7,058 nt of DNA from CAZPEV01 sp964585635 (GTDB taxonomy: Bacteria; Zixibacteria; MSB-5A5; GN15; JAAZOE01): the NCBI GenBank assembly GCA_964585635.1, contig CAZPEV010000171.1:1-7058 (forward strand). The letters run 5' to 3'. Under the pieces are notes generated by a model that saw nothing but the letters and a program-made list of their open reading frames with translations, was not told the origin of the DNA and did not search any database. Shown here one piece after another: positions 1 to 5,633 of the stretch (positions are counted from its first letter, which is position 1; each line of letters opens with the position of its first letter). The position numbers were made by a program, and so were the translations under genes.

Positions 1-23
1 TGTGGATGTCAATATAATTACTC

Positions 24-1307
24 TCAGTTTCGTCCGAAATACAGCAGAATCAGCGAAGCGATCAGAAGGGTAAATACGGTCATTCCGGAAACGGGGGAAG
101 ATGACGATCCGACGATGCCGACGATTCGTGCCGCCACGACGACAAAGAAGAAGCCAAATACGACCGCCAACACGGTGCCCAAAAGATTCAAATTGGTCCC
201 CGGCAGCAGCCAGATTCCGAGGGCGATAATGAGAGCACCGATGAGCACAAACGCTATCGGCAGGTCGCGATCGGTGCGAGGAACGGTTGTCCCGCCCAAT
301 TCCTTGCGCTTCAACAATTGAGCAAATCCGGCGGCAAATGAACTGACGATGGCCGGAAGTGACTTTATGAGGGAAATGAAGCCGCCGAAGGCGACCGCTC
401 CCACGCCAAGATATTTAATATACGATGTTCGCAACTGGCCCGGATCCATTTGATCCAGGGGAATGGTGCCGGGAGAAATGATGATACCCGGTATCTGCGT
501 GCCGATGAAAGAAAGCAGCGGGCTGATGCCCAGGTATCCGATCACGGCGCCGGCCATCATGAGGGCCGCGATTCGGGGACCGATGATGAATCCGACACCC
601 ATCAGGGCCGGGGTGGCGTCCATGCCGATGACGCCGCCTTTAAGGAGGCCCTTGAAGTTATACGAGGGCGATTCGCTCCAGAATCGTCCCAGGCTCATCA
701 GCGCCTTGTAGGCGGCTCCCAATCCCATGCTGGTGAAGATCATCTTCGCACGGGACCCGCCCTCATCGCCGGCGACGATGATTTCGGCGCAGGCGGTGCC
801 TTCGGGAAATTTCAGATTACCGTGCTCCTTGTCGACCAGGTACTTACGCAGGGGAATCATGAGCAGGACCCCCAGGCTGCCGCCCAGGATGGCAAACCAG
901 AAGATCTGCATTTTGGTGATCTGGTAGCTGTAGCCGGCTGCGATCATCTCCGAATTGGCGGACCATATGAAAAAGGCGGGTAAGGTGAAGATGATGCCGG
1001 CAGCCAGCGATTCCCCGGCCGACCCGATCGTTTGGACGATATTATTCTCCAGAACGGTCACGCCGGTCTTGCCGTAGATGGCGCGCAACACGCCCATCGA
1101 AATGACGGCCGCCGGGATGGACGCGGATACGGTCATTCCGAATTTCAATCCCAGGTAAGCGTTGGCCACGGCAAAAATCACCGCAATGATCGACCCCAGA
1201 ACCATCGCCTTCAGCGTCGCCTCGGGGATATTTTGTCCGGCTTTGATGTATGGGTCGAATGCCTGGGAAGCGGGGGCGGAGCCCGTGCTGTTTTCTTTGT
1301 GGGCCAC
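24..1307 (-). CDS. OPT-family oligopeptide transporter, C-terminally short
   Basis: Integral inner-membrane transporter of the OPT family, expected to import small peptides or metal chelates by secondary transport; the substrate cannot be read from sequence. The 427-residue product has the family hallmarks in order: a first membrane segment running into NAYLGLKFGMTVSASIPAAV (49-68), ENNIVQTIGSAGESLAAG (87-104), the IPLRKYL and PEGTACAE blocks (151-157, 168-175), GPRIAALM (243-250), a GGFISLIKSLP block (308-318), RTDRDLPI (344-351) and GSSSSPVSGMT (400-410). The start is GTG, preceded by a strong ribosome site TTAAGGAGGT (1311-1320, complement). Bacterial members usually run well beyond 550 residues. 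Here the frame stops after LLYFGRN, just past the SSSSPVSGMT block, so the last membrane segments, including the usual AGDTSQDLKTG region, are absent. Neither other frame in the remaining 23 bases resembles the family. The gene may be truncated, split or misassembled. Family assignment is firm; function is doubtful. Confidence 0.9.
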   Translation of the reverse strand: MAHKENSTGSAPASQAFDPYIKAGQNIPEATLKAMVLGSIIAVIFAVANAYLGLKFGMTVSASIPAAVISMGVLRAIYGKTGVTVLENNIVQTIGSAGESLAAGIIFTLPAFFIWSANSEMIAAGYSYQITKMQIFWFAILGGSLGVLLMIPLRKYLVDKEHGNLKFPEGTACAEIIVAGDEGGSRAKMIFTSMGLGAAYKALMSLGRFWSESPSYNFKGLLKGGVIGMDATPALMGVGFIIGPRIAALMMAGAVIGYLGISPLLSFIGTQIPGIIISPGTIPLDQMDPGQLRTSYIKYLGVGAVAFGGFISLIKSLPAIVSSFAAGFAQLLKRKELGGTTVPRTDRDLPIAFVLIGALIIALGIWLLPGTNLNLLGTVLAVVFGFFFVVVAARIVGIVGSSSSPVSGMTVFTLLIASLILLYFGRN

Positions 1308-1359
1308 AAAACCTCCTTAACTTAGGTGGCAGCAAACAAATATCGCCTTAAACGGCACC

Positions 1360-1388
1360 AAGCTAAACAGATACCAGAGTCATGTCAA
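1360..1388 (-). promoter_or_regulatory. possible sigma-70 promoter for the OPT gene
   Basis: On the minus strand a perfect TTGACA (1388-1383) is followed after 17 bases by TAGCTT (1365-1360), a weak -10 matching three of six positions. It lies about 55 bases upstream of the OPT start, on the right strand. An inverted repeat GGACA-AAGGA-TGTCC (1389-1403) abuts the -35 box and could be an operator, but a 5-bp repeat can occur by chance. Confidence 0.35.
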
Positions 1389-1405
1389 GGACAAAGGATG
1401 TCCCT

Positions 1406-1493
1406 GCGGCGGTGTGGCCGCGGCCACGTCTGCCAATTGCCCGCCGCCGGCAAAAAAAATCATCGAAACGGGAACCTAACCGGCGCCGCCGGT
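1406..1493. repeat. cluster of GC-rich inverted repeats in the divergent intergenic region
   Basis: Three overlapping dyads are visible. GTGGCCGCGGCCAC (1414-1427) is a perfect 14-base palindrome. It is bracketed by GCGGCGG (1406-1412) and CCGCCGC (1441-1447), which can pair around it. ACCGGC-GCC-GCCGGT (1479-1493) is a separate 6-bp hairpin. The run CAAAAAAAAT at about 1451-1460 follows the first cluster, but it is A-rich rather than U-rich on the plus strand, so this is not an intrinsic terminator. The block sits between two divergent transcription units, where a terminator is not expected. It could be a regulator site or a dispersed palindromic element. No protein gene is supported in 1321-1590. 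Confidence 0.5.
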
Positions 1494-1591
1494 GTACTAG
1501 ATTATGACGAGAGGTCAAAGGAGCACCTGGACGATATTCCGTGCCACATGGCCGGACGGAGGAATTCAGTAGGGATGCAAACGGAAATCGT

Positions 1592-1620
1592 TTGACAAAT
1601 GCGGATTTCTTTCGTATTAT
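1592..1620 (+). promoter_or_regulatory. strong sigma-70-type promoter for the secreted protein gene
   Basis: TTGACA (1592-1597) and TATTAT (1615-1620) are separated by exactly 17 bases: six of six and five of six matches to the consensus. The region is AT-rich relative to its flanks. Initiation would fall near 1627, giving a leader of about 145 nt before the gene at 1774. This is the best promoter in the window and implies substantial, possibly constitutive, expression. Confidence 0.8.
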
Positions 1621-1626
1621 AAGTAT

Positions 1627-1773
1627 GAGAAGACGCCCCCTCACTACAGCCCTTTCCGTCGCAGAAGTGGATAATGGTTAATCAACTGTACGGACGTTTT
1701 ATGGGCCGTTTGATTCTCACGGATGAGAGGATTCGGGCGGCCAAACGGAAAACCCTAAAGGAGGGGGTAACGT
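1627..1773 (+). promoter_or_regulatory. long 5' leader with nested stem and possible leader peptide
   Basis: The predicted leader contains CCGTTTG (1706-1712), complementary to CAAACGG (1742-1748). Inside lies a smaller hairpin, TCTCA-CGGA-TGAGA (1714-1727). The outer 3' arm ends about 10 bases before the ribosome site AAAGGAGGGGG (1757-1767), so folding could affect translation. A 36-codon open frame begins at ATG 1674 and ends at TAA 1782-1784, overlapping the main gene start by 11 bases, but it has only a weak ribosome site. A shorter 18-codon frame starts at ATG 1625. I do not recognise any known riboswitch class here. Confidence 0.4.
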
Positions 1774-2586
1774 ATGAAGCGTAATGTGCTCGTTGTTTTT
1801 CTGATCGCGCTGGTTGTCCCGGCTTTGACCTTTGCGGCCAGTGCGGATCGCTTTGTCGCCGCCAAGGCGGTCGCGGCCGCGACCGATGAGGTCGTGGTGC
1901 CGCTTGAGATCACCAATTCGCAAAACCTTGTGGCCTTGGACATTCCGCTGGGCTTTTCCGAAGGCGCAGTGCTTCAGAATGTCGAGTTCACCGACCGTGT
2001 GGCCAGTTTCGAGGTCAAAATCGCCAACATCGACAATGAGAATCATCGCGTTGTCATCGGCTTGATTTCGATGGTTTCCAAAGAAGCCCCGGATCTGGCG
2101 TCCGGAGCCGGCCCGATTGCCAATCTGCATTTCAAGCTGAATGAGGGCGTCAATACCGTCAAGCTCACACCGGTGGAATTGGACAATCCGAATCACTCTC
2201 TGACCTACTACTATAACGATTATTCCAGTGGCGCGCCGGAAGTCAAGGTAATTCACCCCGACGTGGAGACGGCGGAAGTCTCGTTTACCAACGGCGGTGC
2301 TCTACCGACGGCGTATGCCCTGTCTCAGAACTCACCGAATCCGTTCAACCCGACGACCAAGATTCAGTACGCCCTGCCTCAGGCGGGCGATGTCAAAATC
2401 TCGGTCTTTAATATCCTTGGGCAGAACGTGCGTGACTTGGTGGACGGTTATATGGAAGCCGGGAATCACGAAGTCGTTTGGGACAGCAAAGACAGAGGCG
2501 GCAGCGCCGTTGCCAGCGGTGTCTATTTCTACAAGATCAGCGCCACAAACTTCGCCGAGACGAAGAAGATGGTTTTGTTGAAGTAG
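1774..2586 (+). CDS. secreted protein with cohesin-like region and C-terminal sorting domain
   Basis: A 270-residue exported protein of unknown specific role. Residues 1-24 form a signal peptide: MKR, a hydrophobic core, then a TFAASA cleavage region. Residues about 25-172 are a beta-rich segment resembling cohesin-type adhesion modules common in FCB secreted proteins (EVVVPLEITNSQNLVALDIPLGF, then a hydrophobic strand around VVIGLISM, then GPIANLHFKL at 113-122). Residues about 178-270 are the typical C-terminal module (FlgD-Ig-like, type A sorting domain): LSQNSPNPFNPTTKIQYALP, VFNILGQNVRDL, AGNHEVVWD, ASGVYFYKI, ending KKMVLLK. In related bacteria this module directs export by type IX secretion or surface attachment; that route is inferred here because no secretion genes lie in the window. 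The ATG start is supported by AAAGGAGGGGG a few bases upstream. The gene appears monocistronic, between its own promoter and terminator. Confidence 0.88.
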   Translation: MKRNVLVVFLIALVVPALTFAASADRFVAAKAVAAATDEVVVPLEITNSQNLVALDIPLGFSEGAVLQNVEFTDRVASFEVKIANIDNENHRVVIGLISMVSKEAPDLASGAGPIANLHFKLNEGVNTVKLTPVELDNPNHSLTYYYNDYSSGAPEVKVIHPDVETAEVSFTNGGALPTAYALSQNSPNPFNPTTKIQYALPQAGDVKISVFNILGQNVRDLVDGYMEAGNHEVVWDSKDRGGSAVASGVYFYKISATNFAETKKMVLLK

Positions 2587-2628
2587 GACTGCCTTGCATC
2601 ATCCCTGACCGCGTCAGTACCAAATATG

Positions 2629-2664
2629 AACGCCTCCCGCATGGCTGCGAGAGGCGTTTTTTTT
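2629..2664 (+). terminator. Rho-independent terminator of the secreted protein gene
   Basis: AACGCCTC (2629-2636) pairs perfectly with GAGGCGTT (2651-2658), with a further inner CGCA-TGGC-TGCG stem, and runs into eight T residues (2657-2664). It begins 42 bases after the stop codon. The opposite strand has no T-run after the hairpin, so it works in one direction only. Confidence 0.95.
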
Positions 2665-2809
2665 CGCAGTTCCTGCGAAGAATTTGCCCGATGGAGGCCG
2701 TTATGGAAGGGAAAATCGCATTTCTTGCGAGACCCATCCTCGCGTATCGGTTTAACCCGCGTATCCCAATGTCCCGTAAGGCAAAGAATTTGTCTTTTTA
2801 TTGATGGTG
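2665..2809. other. non-coding stretch with small hairpins and a short direct repeat
   Basis: No credible protein gene is seen. TTCGCAG-TTC-CTGCGAA (2663-2679) and TCGCA-TTTCT-TGCGA (2716-2730) are hairpins that share the CGCA...TGCG arms of the preceding terminator's inner stem. CGCGTATC occurs twice in direct orientation (2741-2748 and 2758-2765), 17 bases apart. AAGGCAAA-GAA-TTTGTCTT followed by TTTA (2778-2800) is a low-GC, terminator-like hairpin that would be weak at best. Confidence 0.35.
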
Positions 2810-2824
2810 TGGCACGGTCTTTGT
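2810..2824 (+). promoter_or_regulatory. sigma-54-like promoter element
   Basis: TGGCACG (2810-2816), four bases, then TTGT (2821-2824) matches the sigma-54 layout TGGCACR-N4-TTGC except that the conserved C at -12 is T. The -24 half and the spacing are exact. Initiation would fall near 2836, at the base of the downstream inverted repeat. No convincing sigma-70 promoter was found for the same transcript; TTGATG at 2801-2806 lacks a good -10. Confidence 0.35.
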
Positions 2825-2833
2825 TTTGCATAT

Positions 2834-2940
2834 GGATGTCTGATACGGGGAAAGAGCGGCGGACCAGACATCCGCGGCTTGTGTTAGACATTGGAGAGGA
2901 GGGCCCCTGTCATAGCACAGATGGGGGCTCGTCTTTTTTT
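2834..2940 (+). ncRNA. candidate small RNA ending in an intrinsic terminator
   Basis: The segment opens with a perfect 9-bp inverted repeat, GGATGTCTG (2834-2842) and CAGACATCC (2865-2873), with a 22-base loop. A short linker follows, then a GC-rich hairpin and a T-run. The terminator faces the plus strand, yet no plus-strand gene lies between the previous terminator at 2664 and this point. Some transcript must therefore start inside the interval for it to have a purpose. A sigma-54-like element sits just upstream. The RNA would be about 105 nt and would converge on the minus-strand thiouridylase gene. I recognise no known RNA family. Both the RNA and its start point are inferred from structure alone. 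Confidence 0.4.
2901..2940 (+). terminator. Rho-independent terminator with no upstream protein gene
   Basis: GGGCCCCTGT (2901-2910) folds back on ACAG-AT-GGGGGCTC (2917-2930). CTGT/ACAG closes a CATAGC loop, CCC pairs with GGG across a two-base AT bulge, and other registers use the longer GGGCCCC/GGGGCTC arms. TC and seven T residues follow (2934-2940). It is correctly oriented only for plus-strand transcription, so it does not serve the minus-strand gene whose stop codon is at 2995-2997. Confidence 0.7.
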
Positions 2941-2994
2941 ATCGGGGCAGCCGTTCATTGCTGGAAACAGGGGATGCGAGGGGGCGGAAGCGGC

Positions 2995-4005
2995 TTACAG
3001 CCGGACGATCTCCAGCCATCTGTCTGATGCCGGCGAGACCGTCATCGTCCGGTCAATATTTGGTCTCGGACCGAAGGTTATTTCAACCTCCGGCTCATTC
3101 TTGAGGTCGCAATAGCGGGCGGTGATAGAGGCCGCCAGCCGAATATTCTCCTCGCTCGGTTGCCCGACCAGAAGTGTCAGGGGGGAGCCCCCTCCCCGAG
3201 CCTCAAAGAGCCAATCCTGGGGCCGACAATACCCGACGATTTTGTCGTTTTCCACCTTATTGCGGCCGACGATCACTTTGGTATCGGGGTCGAGGCGGAA
3301 ATGCCGTCCCACCCGAAGCAGGTTTAGATCGTTGAAATCGACATCCTCGACATGTCCGAGAAGATCTCTTAAGCGTTGGGAATAGCCGACGTCCGTCAGC
3401 AGGCACCCGGCCGCCGGCGATGGGTACGCATCCAAGCCAAGCTCCCGCGCCAGCTCCATTTGGCGGCGACGTGACCGTCCCGAAATGGCCTCCAGTTGCT
3501 CACGGTCCACCAGGCCGGCTAATTCCGGATCCGTCGGCGGCAGAATTTTGGCCGACAACGGCCGGAGCAGGCGGCCATTCAATCCGGCCTCTCGCGCGAT
3601 CATACGGAGGGTCGGTTTGTGCTGCGACATCGGCCGTTGTCCGACCACCTCCCCGGTAATGATAAAATCGGCGCCGACTATTTCCATGAACTTCTTCGCC
3701 TCGCGCAGCATCAGGATGCGGCAGTCGATACAGTGGTTCATGTTGCGCCCATGGCCATGTTTTGGATTCTTGACGATTTGCACGAAATCATGACCCAAAT
3801 GCACCATTTTGACTTCAAAGCCGAACTTCTCGGCGACCGGATATGGGTCGCGCGAGCAGCTCGACCGGTCGACGGGATCGCAGCCGAAGTGGGTCATGAA
3901 GCTGAGCGCCGTGACTCTGATGTTTTGCCGCAGCATCAGCAGAATCGCCAGGGAGGAGTCTAGTCCCCCGGAAAAGAGCGCCACGGCATGTCCTTTTTGG
4001 TTCAC
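2995..4005 (-). CDS. ThiI/MnmA-like tRNA thiouridylase with C-terminal NFACT-R-like domain
   Basis: Cytoplasmic PP-loop ATPase expected to adenylate a tRNA uridine for sulfur insertion. Counting residues from the upstream ATG at 4029, the pyrophosphatase loop is SGGLDSS (20-26). NHCIDCR (98-104) and AAGCLLT (206-212) supply a conserved cysteine pair placed like the catalytic cysteines of MnmA. GEVVGQRPMSQ (126-136), LLRPLSAKILPPTDPE (154-169) and GRSRRRQ (184-190) are typical of the short ThiI-like group. There is no N-terminal THUMP domain. Residues about 235-320 (LRVGRHFRL, VGRNKVENDKI, SEENIRLAASITARY, EVEITFG) resemble the NFACT-R RNA-binding domain reported fused to such enzymes. I start at GTG 4005-4003 because CGGGAG (4017-4012) lies six bases upstream; the ATG at 4029 has no ribosome site and overlaps the predicted -10 box. 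Product about 336 residues. The exact modified position (U8 or U34) is not decided by sequence. Confidence 0.87.
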   Translation of the reverse strand: MNQKGHAVALFSGGLDSSLAILLMLRQNIRVTALSFMTHFGCDPVDRSSCSRDPYPVAEKFGFEVKMVHLGHDFVQIVKNPKHGHGRNMNHCIDCRILMLREAKKFMEIVGADFIITGEVVGQRPMSQHKPTLRMIAREAGLNGRLLRPLSAKILPPTDPELAGLVDREQLEAISGRSRRRQMELARELGLDAYPSPAAGCLLTDVGYSQRLRDLLGHVEDVDFNDLNLLRVGRHFRLDPDTKVIVGRNKVENDKIVGYCRPQDWLFEARGGGSPLTLLVGQPSEENIRLAASITARYCDLKNEPEVEITFGPRPNIDRTMTVSPASDRWLEIVRL

Positions 4006-4024
4006 ACAAATCTCCCGTTGTCTT

Positions 4025-4052
4025 AACATAACATATAACGTGTTGCTGTCAA
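4025..4052 (-). promoter_or_regulatory. sigma-70-type promoter for the thiouridylase gene
   Basis: On the minus strand TTGACA (4052-4047) is followed after 16 bases by TATGTT (4030-4025). Initiation near 4018 would leave only the CGGGAG ribosome site and a few bases before GTG 4005. This agrees with the downstream start and argues against the ATG at 4029. Confidence 0.6.
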
Positions 4053-4084
4053 TGGGCCTTGGCCATTCGCTTCGGAATATTGCC

Positions 4085-4113
4085 TTGACACATCCTCTGA
4101 AGGCCGGTAGTAT
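4085..4113 (+). promoter_or_regulatory. sigma-70-type promoter for the mla operon
   Basis: TTGACA (4085-4090), 17 bases, then TAGTAT (4108-4113, four of six matches). Initiation near 4120 gives a leader of about 22 nt before ATG 4143. It is divergent from the thiouridylase promoter, with 32 bases between the two -35 boxes, so one regulator could affect both. Confidence 0.6.
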
Positions 4114-4142
4114 ACGGCGATTTGGAATGGTGGATCGGCTCT

Positions 4143-4925
4143 ATGTTGAAGAAATTACTGACGGGTCTGAAGAAGTTCATCTTTGAGGTCGACCAGCTTT
4201 CTCGCTTCTCGGTCAGGATGGTTCTGTCCCTTTTCGGCCGTCCCATATATCTTGCCGAGACGATGGAGCAGATGTATTTGATCGGCATCGGGTCGCTCTT
4301 TCTGATAACGCTGACCGGCATCTTTGCCGGCCAGGGGATGGCCTTGCAGTTTTCGATGGAACTGGCTGACTTTGGCTCCAAGAACTACCTCGGGCGGATT
4401 ATGGTGCTGGCGATCGTCCGCGAACTGGGGCCGACCCTGACCGCGCTGATGATTGCCGCCCGGGTGGCGGCCGGAATTACGGCCGAGATCGGCTCGATGA
4501 AATCATCCAATCAGCTCGACGCTCTGCTGGCCTTTGGGATCGATCCCATCCGCAAGCTGGCCGCGCCCCGGCTGATCGCCCTGGTGCTCATGGTCCCGAC
4601 CCTGACGGTGGCCTGCGATTTCATCGCCATCATGGGGGGATGGGTGATCGCATCGTTTATCGCGCATATCACCACGACCACCTACTTTTCGGCCGTCAAC
4701 GCCCGGCTGACGTTCGGCAATATCTTTATCGGGCTGCTCAAGCCGTTTATCTTCGCTTTTATTATCGCCTTTGTCTCCTGTTACAAAGGATTTACCACTT
4801 CCGGCGGCACCAAGGGAGTCGGCCGTTCGACGACCGAGTCGGTCGTGATCTCATCCATCACCATCCTGATTGTCAACTTCATAATCACCAAGGTCGTCTT
4901 TACCTTCCTGAAGGGGTATTTATGA
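4143..4925 (+). CDS. mlaE: MlaE-type ABC lipid transporter permease
   Basis: Inner-membrane permease of an MCE-associated ABC transporter that moves phospholipid between the inner and outer membranes, pairing with MlaF and MlaD. The 260-residue length is normal for the family. Visible in order: an amphipathic N-terminus (1-35), a membrane segment at about 45-65, the conserved block RELGPTLTALMIAARVAAG (93-111) with ITAEIGSMK (112-120), NQLDALLAFGIDP (123-135, the ATPase-coupling loop), membrane segments at about 143-175 and 192-215, GFTTSGGTKGVGRSTTESVV (216-235) and a final segment at 235-258. I chose ATG 4143 over an in-frame TTG at 4122. The TTG sits at the predicted transcription start, whereas ATG 4143 has a GGTGG sequence upstream and gives the usual N-terminus. 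Its stop overlaps the next start as ATGA (4922-4925), indicating translational coupling. Confidence 0.93.
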   Translation: MLKKLLTGLKKFIFEVDQLSRFSVRMVLSLFGRPIYLAETMEQMYLIGIGSLFLITLTGIFAGQGMALQFSMELADFGSKNYLGRIMVLAIVRELGPTLTALMIAARVAAGITAEIGSMKSSNQLDALLAFGIDPIRKLAAPRLIALVLMVPTLTVACDFIAIMGGWVIASFIAHITTTTYFSAVNARLTFGNIFIGLLKPFIFAFIIAFVSCYKGFTTSGGTKGVGRSTTESVVISSITILIVNFIITKVVFTFLKGYL

Positions 4926-5621
4926 TTCGGCTGGAGCGGGTCACCTTCGGCTACGGAGCGGAGCCGGTGTTGAAAGACGTCTCCTTTCGTATCGCGCCGG
5001 GGGAAAGCCGGGTTATCATGGGGCCGTCGGGTTCGGGGAAATCGACTATCCTGCGGCTGATCTTGGGCTTGGATCAGCCCTGGTCGGGTCATATTTATGT
5101 CGATGGCCGAGATATCGGCAGCATGAAGTTCAAAGAGCTGCAGCAAATCCGCAAGCGGATCGGCATGGTCTTTCAGGATGGCGCCCTGTTTGACTCGATG
5201 ACGATCGGGGAAAATGTCGGGTACTACCTCTTCGAGCATACCTGTCTGCGGGAAGCTGAGATCGAGCAGGAGGCGCGACAGATGCTGCAGTTTGTCGATC
5301 TCCCGGGCCCTGCTGTCGACCCGTCCCAAGCTGATGCTGTTCGATGAGCCGACGACAGGGCTGGATCCCCAGGCGACGCAAAACGTGCTGACGCTGATCA
5401 ATAAATTGAAAGAAGTCGAGCAGATATCAGTAATCATCGTTACTCACCAGATCGCCGATGCCTTCAAGTTGGCCGACAAGTTCATCGTTATCAACCAGGG
5501 CCGGGTGGTATTCGACGGCGACTTTGAGCAATTGCGCACCTGCGAAACGCCCGAGGTGGTGGAGTTTTTGACGCCGTTCCGCCACTCGATCGGCGAGGTG
5601 GTCAAACGACATTTTGTCTGA
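4922..5621 (+). pseudogene. mlaF: MlaF-type ABC ATPase, frameshifted and lacking the signature motif
   Basis: Cytoplasmic ATPase of the Mla transporter, split between two frames. Frame one (from ATG 4922) gives 129 good residues: Walker A GPSGSGKST (34-42), Q-loop VFQDGALFD (83-91), ending FVDLPG, then 12 unrelated residues to a stop at 5345-5347. The second frame picks up at about 5304 with RALLSTRPKLMLFDEPTTGL, carrying Walker B and the D-loop, then VTHQ (H-loop) and a normal C-terminus. In intact relatives about 20 residues, including the LSGGM signature and the following arginine-rich helix, lie between LPG and ARAL. Here they are absent. The two parts total about 234 residues against the usual 250-270. 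The junction is CCCGGGC (5302-5308), which fits both the expected CCG-GGC (PG) and GCC-CGG-GC (ARA) codons, so a deletion between two copies of this heptamer (length 2 modulo 3, about 59 bases) is the simplest explanation. Without the signature the protein should not hydrolyse ATP productively. An assembly error is a real alternative. Confidence 0.85.
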
Positions 5622-5633
5622 TAGGATAGAGAT

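Noticed and set aside
1441..1470. GC hairpin followed by an eight-A run as a terminator
   Set aside because: The run is A rather than U on the plus strand, and on the minus strand the U-run precedes the hairpin, so it works in neither direction.
1326..1595. 89-codon plus-strand open frame in the same intergenic region
   Set aside because: It has no ribosome site and low-complexity composition, and it ends inside the promoter of the next gene.
1363..1644. 93-codon minus-strand open frame in the divergent intergenic region
   Set aside because: It runs through the palindrome cluster and the sigma-70 promoter on the other strand, is arginine-rich in a way typical of GC-rich non-coding sequence, and matches nothing known.
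2529..2891. 120-codon minus-strand open frame
   Set aside because: It is antisense to the end of the secreted protein gene and its terminator, with no ribosome site or recognisable motif; a chance frame.
2836..3027. Plus-strand open frame from ATG 2836 running through the terminator into the thiouridylase region
   Set aside because: It has no ribosome site, reads through a terminator hairpin, lies antisense to a well-supported gene, and its composition resembles no protein family.
4122..4142. TTG 4122 as the mlaE start
   Set aside because: It coincides with the predicted transcription start, has no ribosome site, and adds seven residues not typical of the family.
5293..5347. Programmed frameshifting as the explanation for the two mlaF frames
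   Set aside because: A frameshift alone would restore the frame but not the roughly 20 missing signature residues. No slippery heptamer is evident; a deletion explains both defects.
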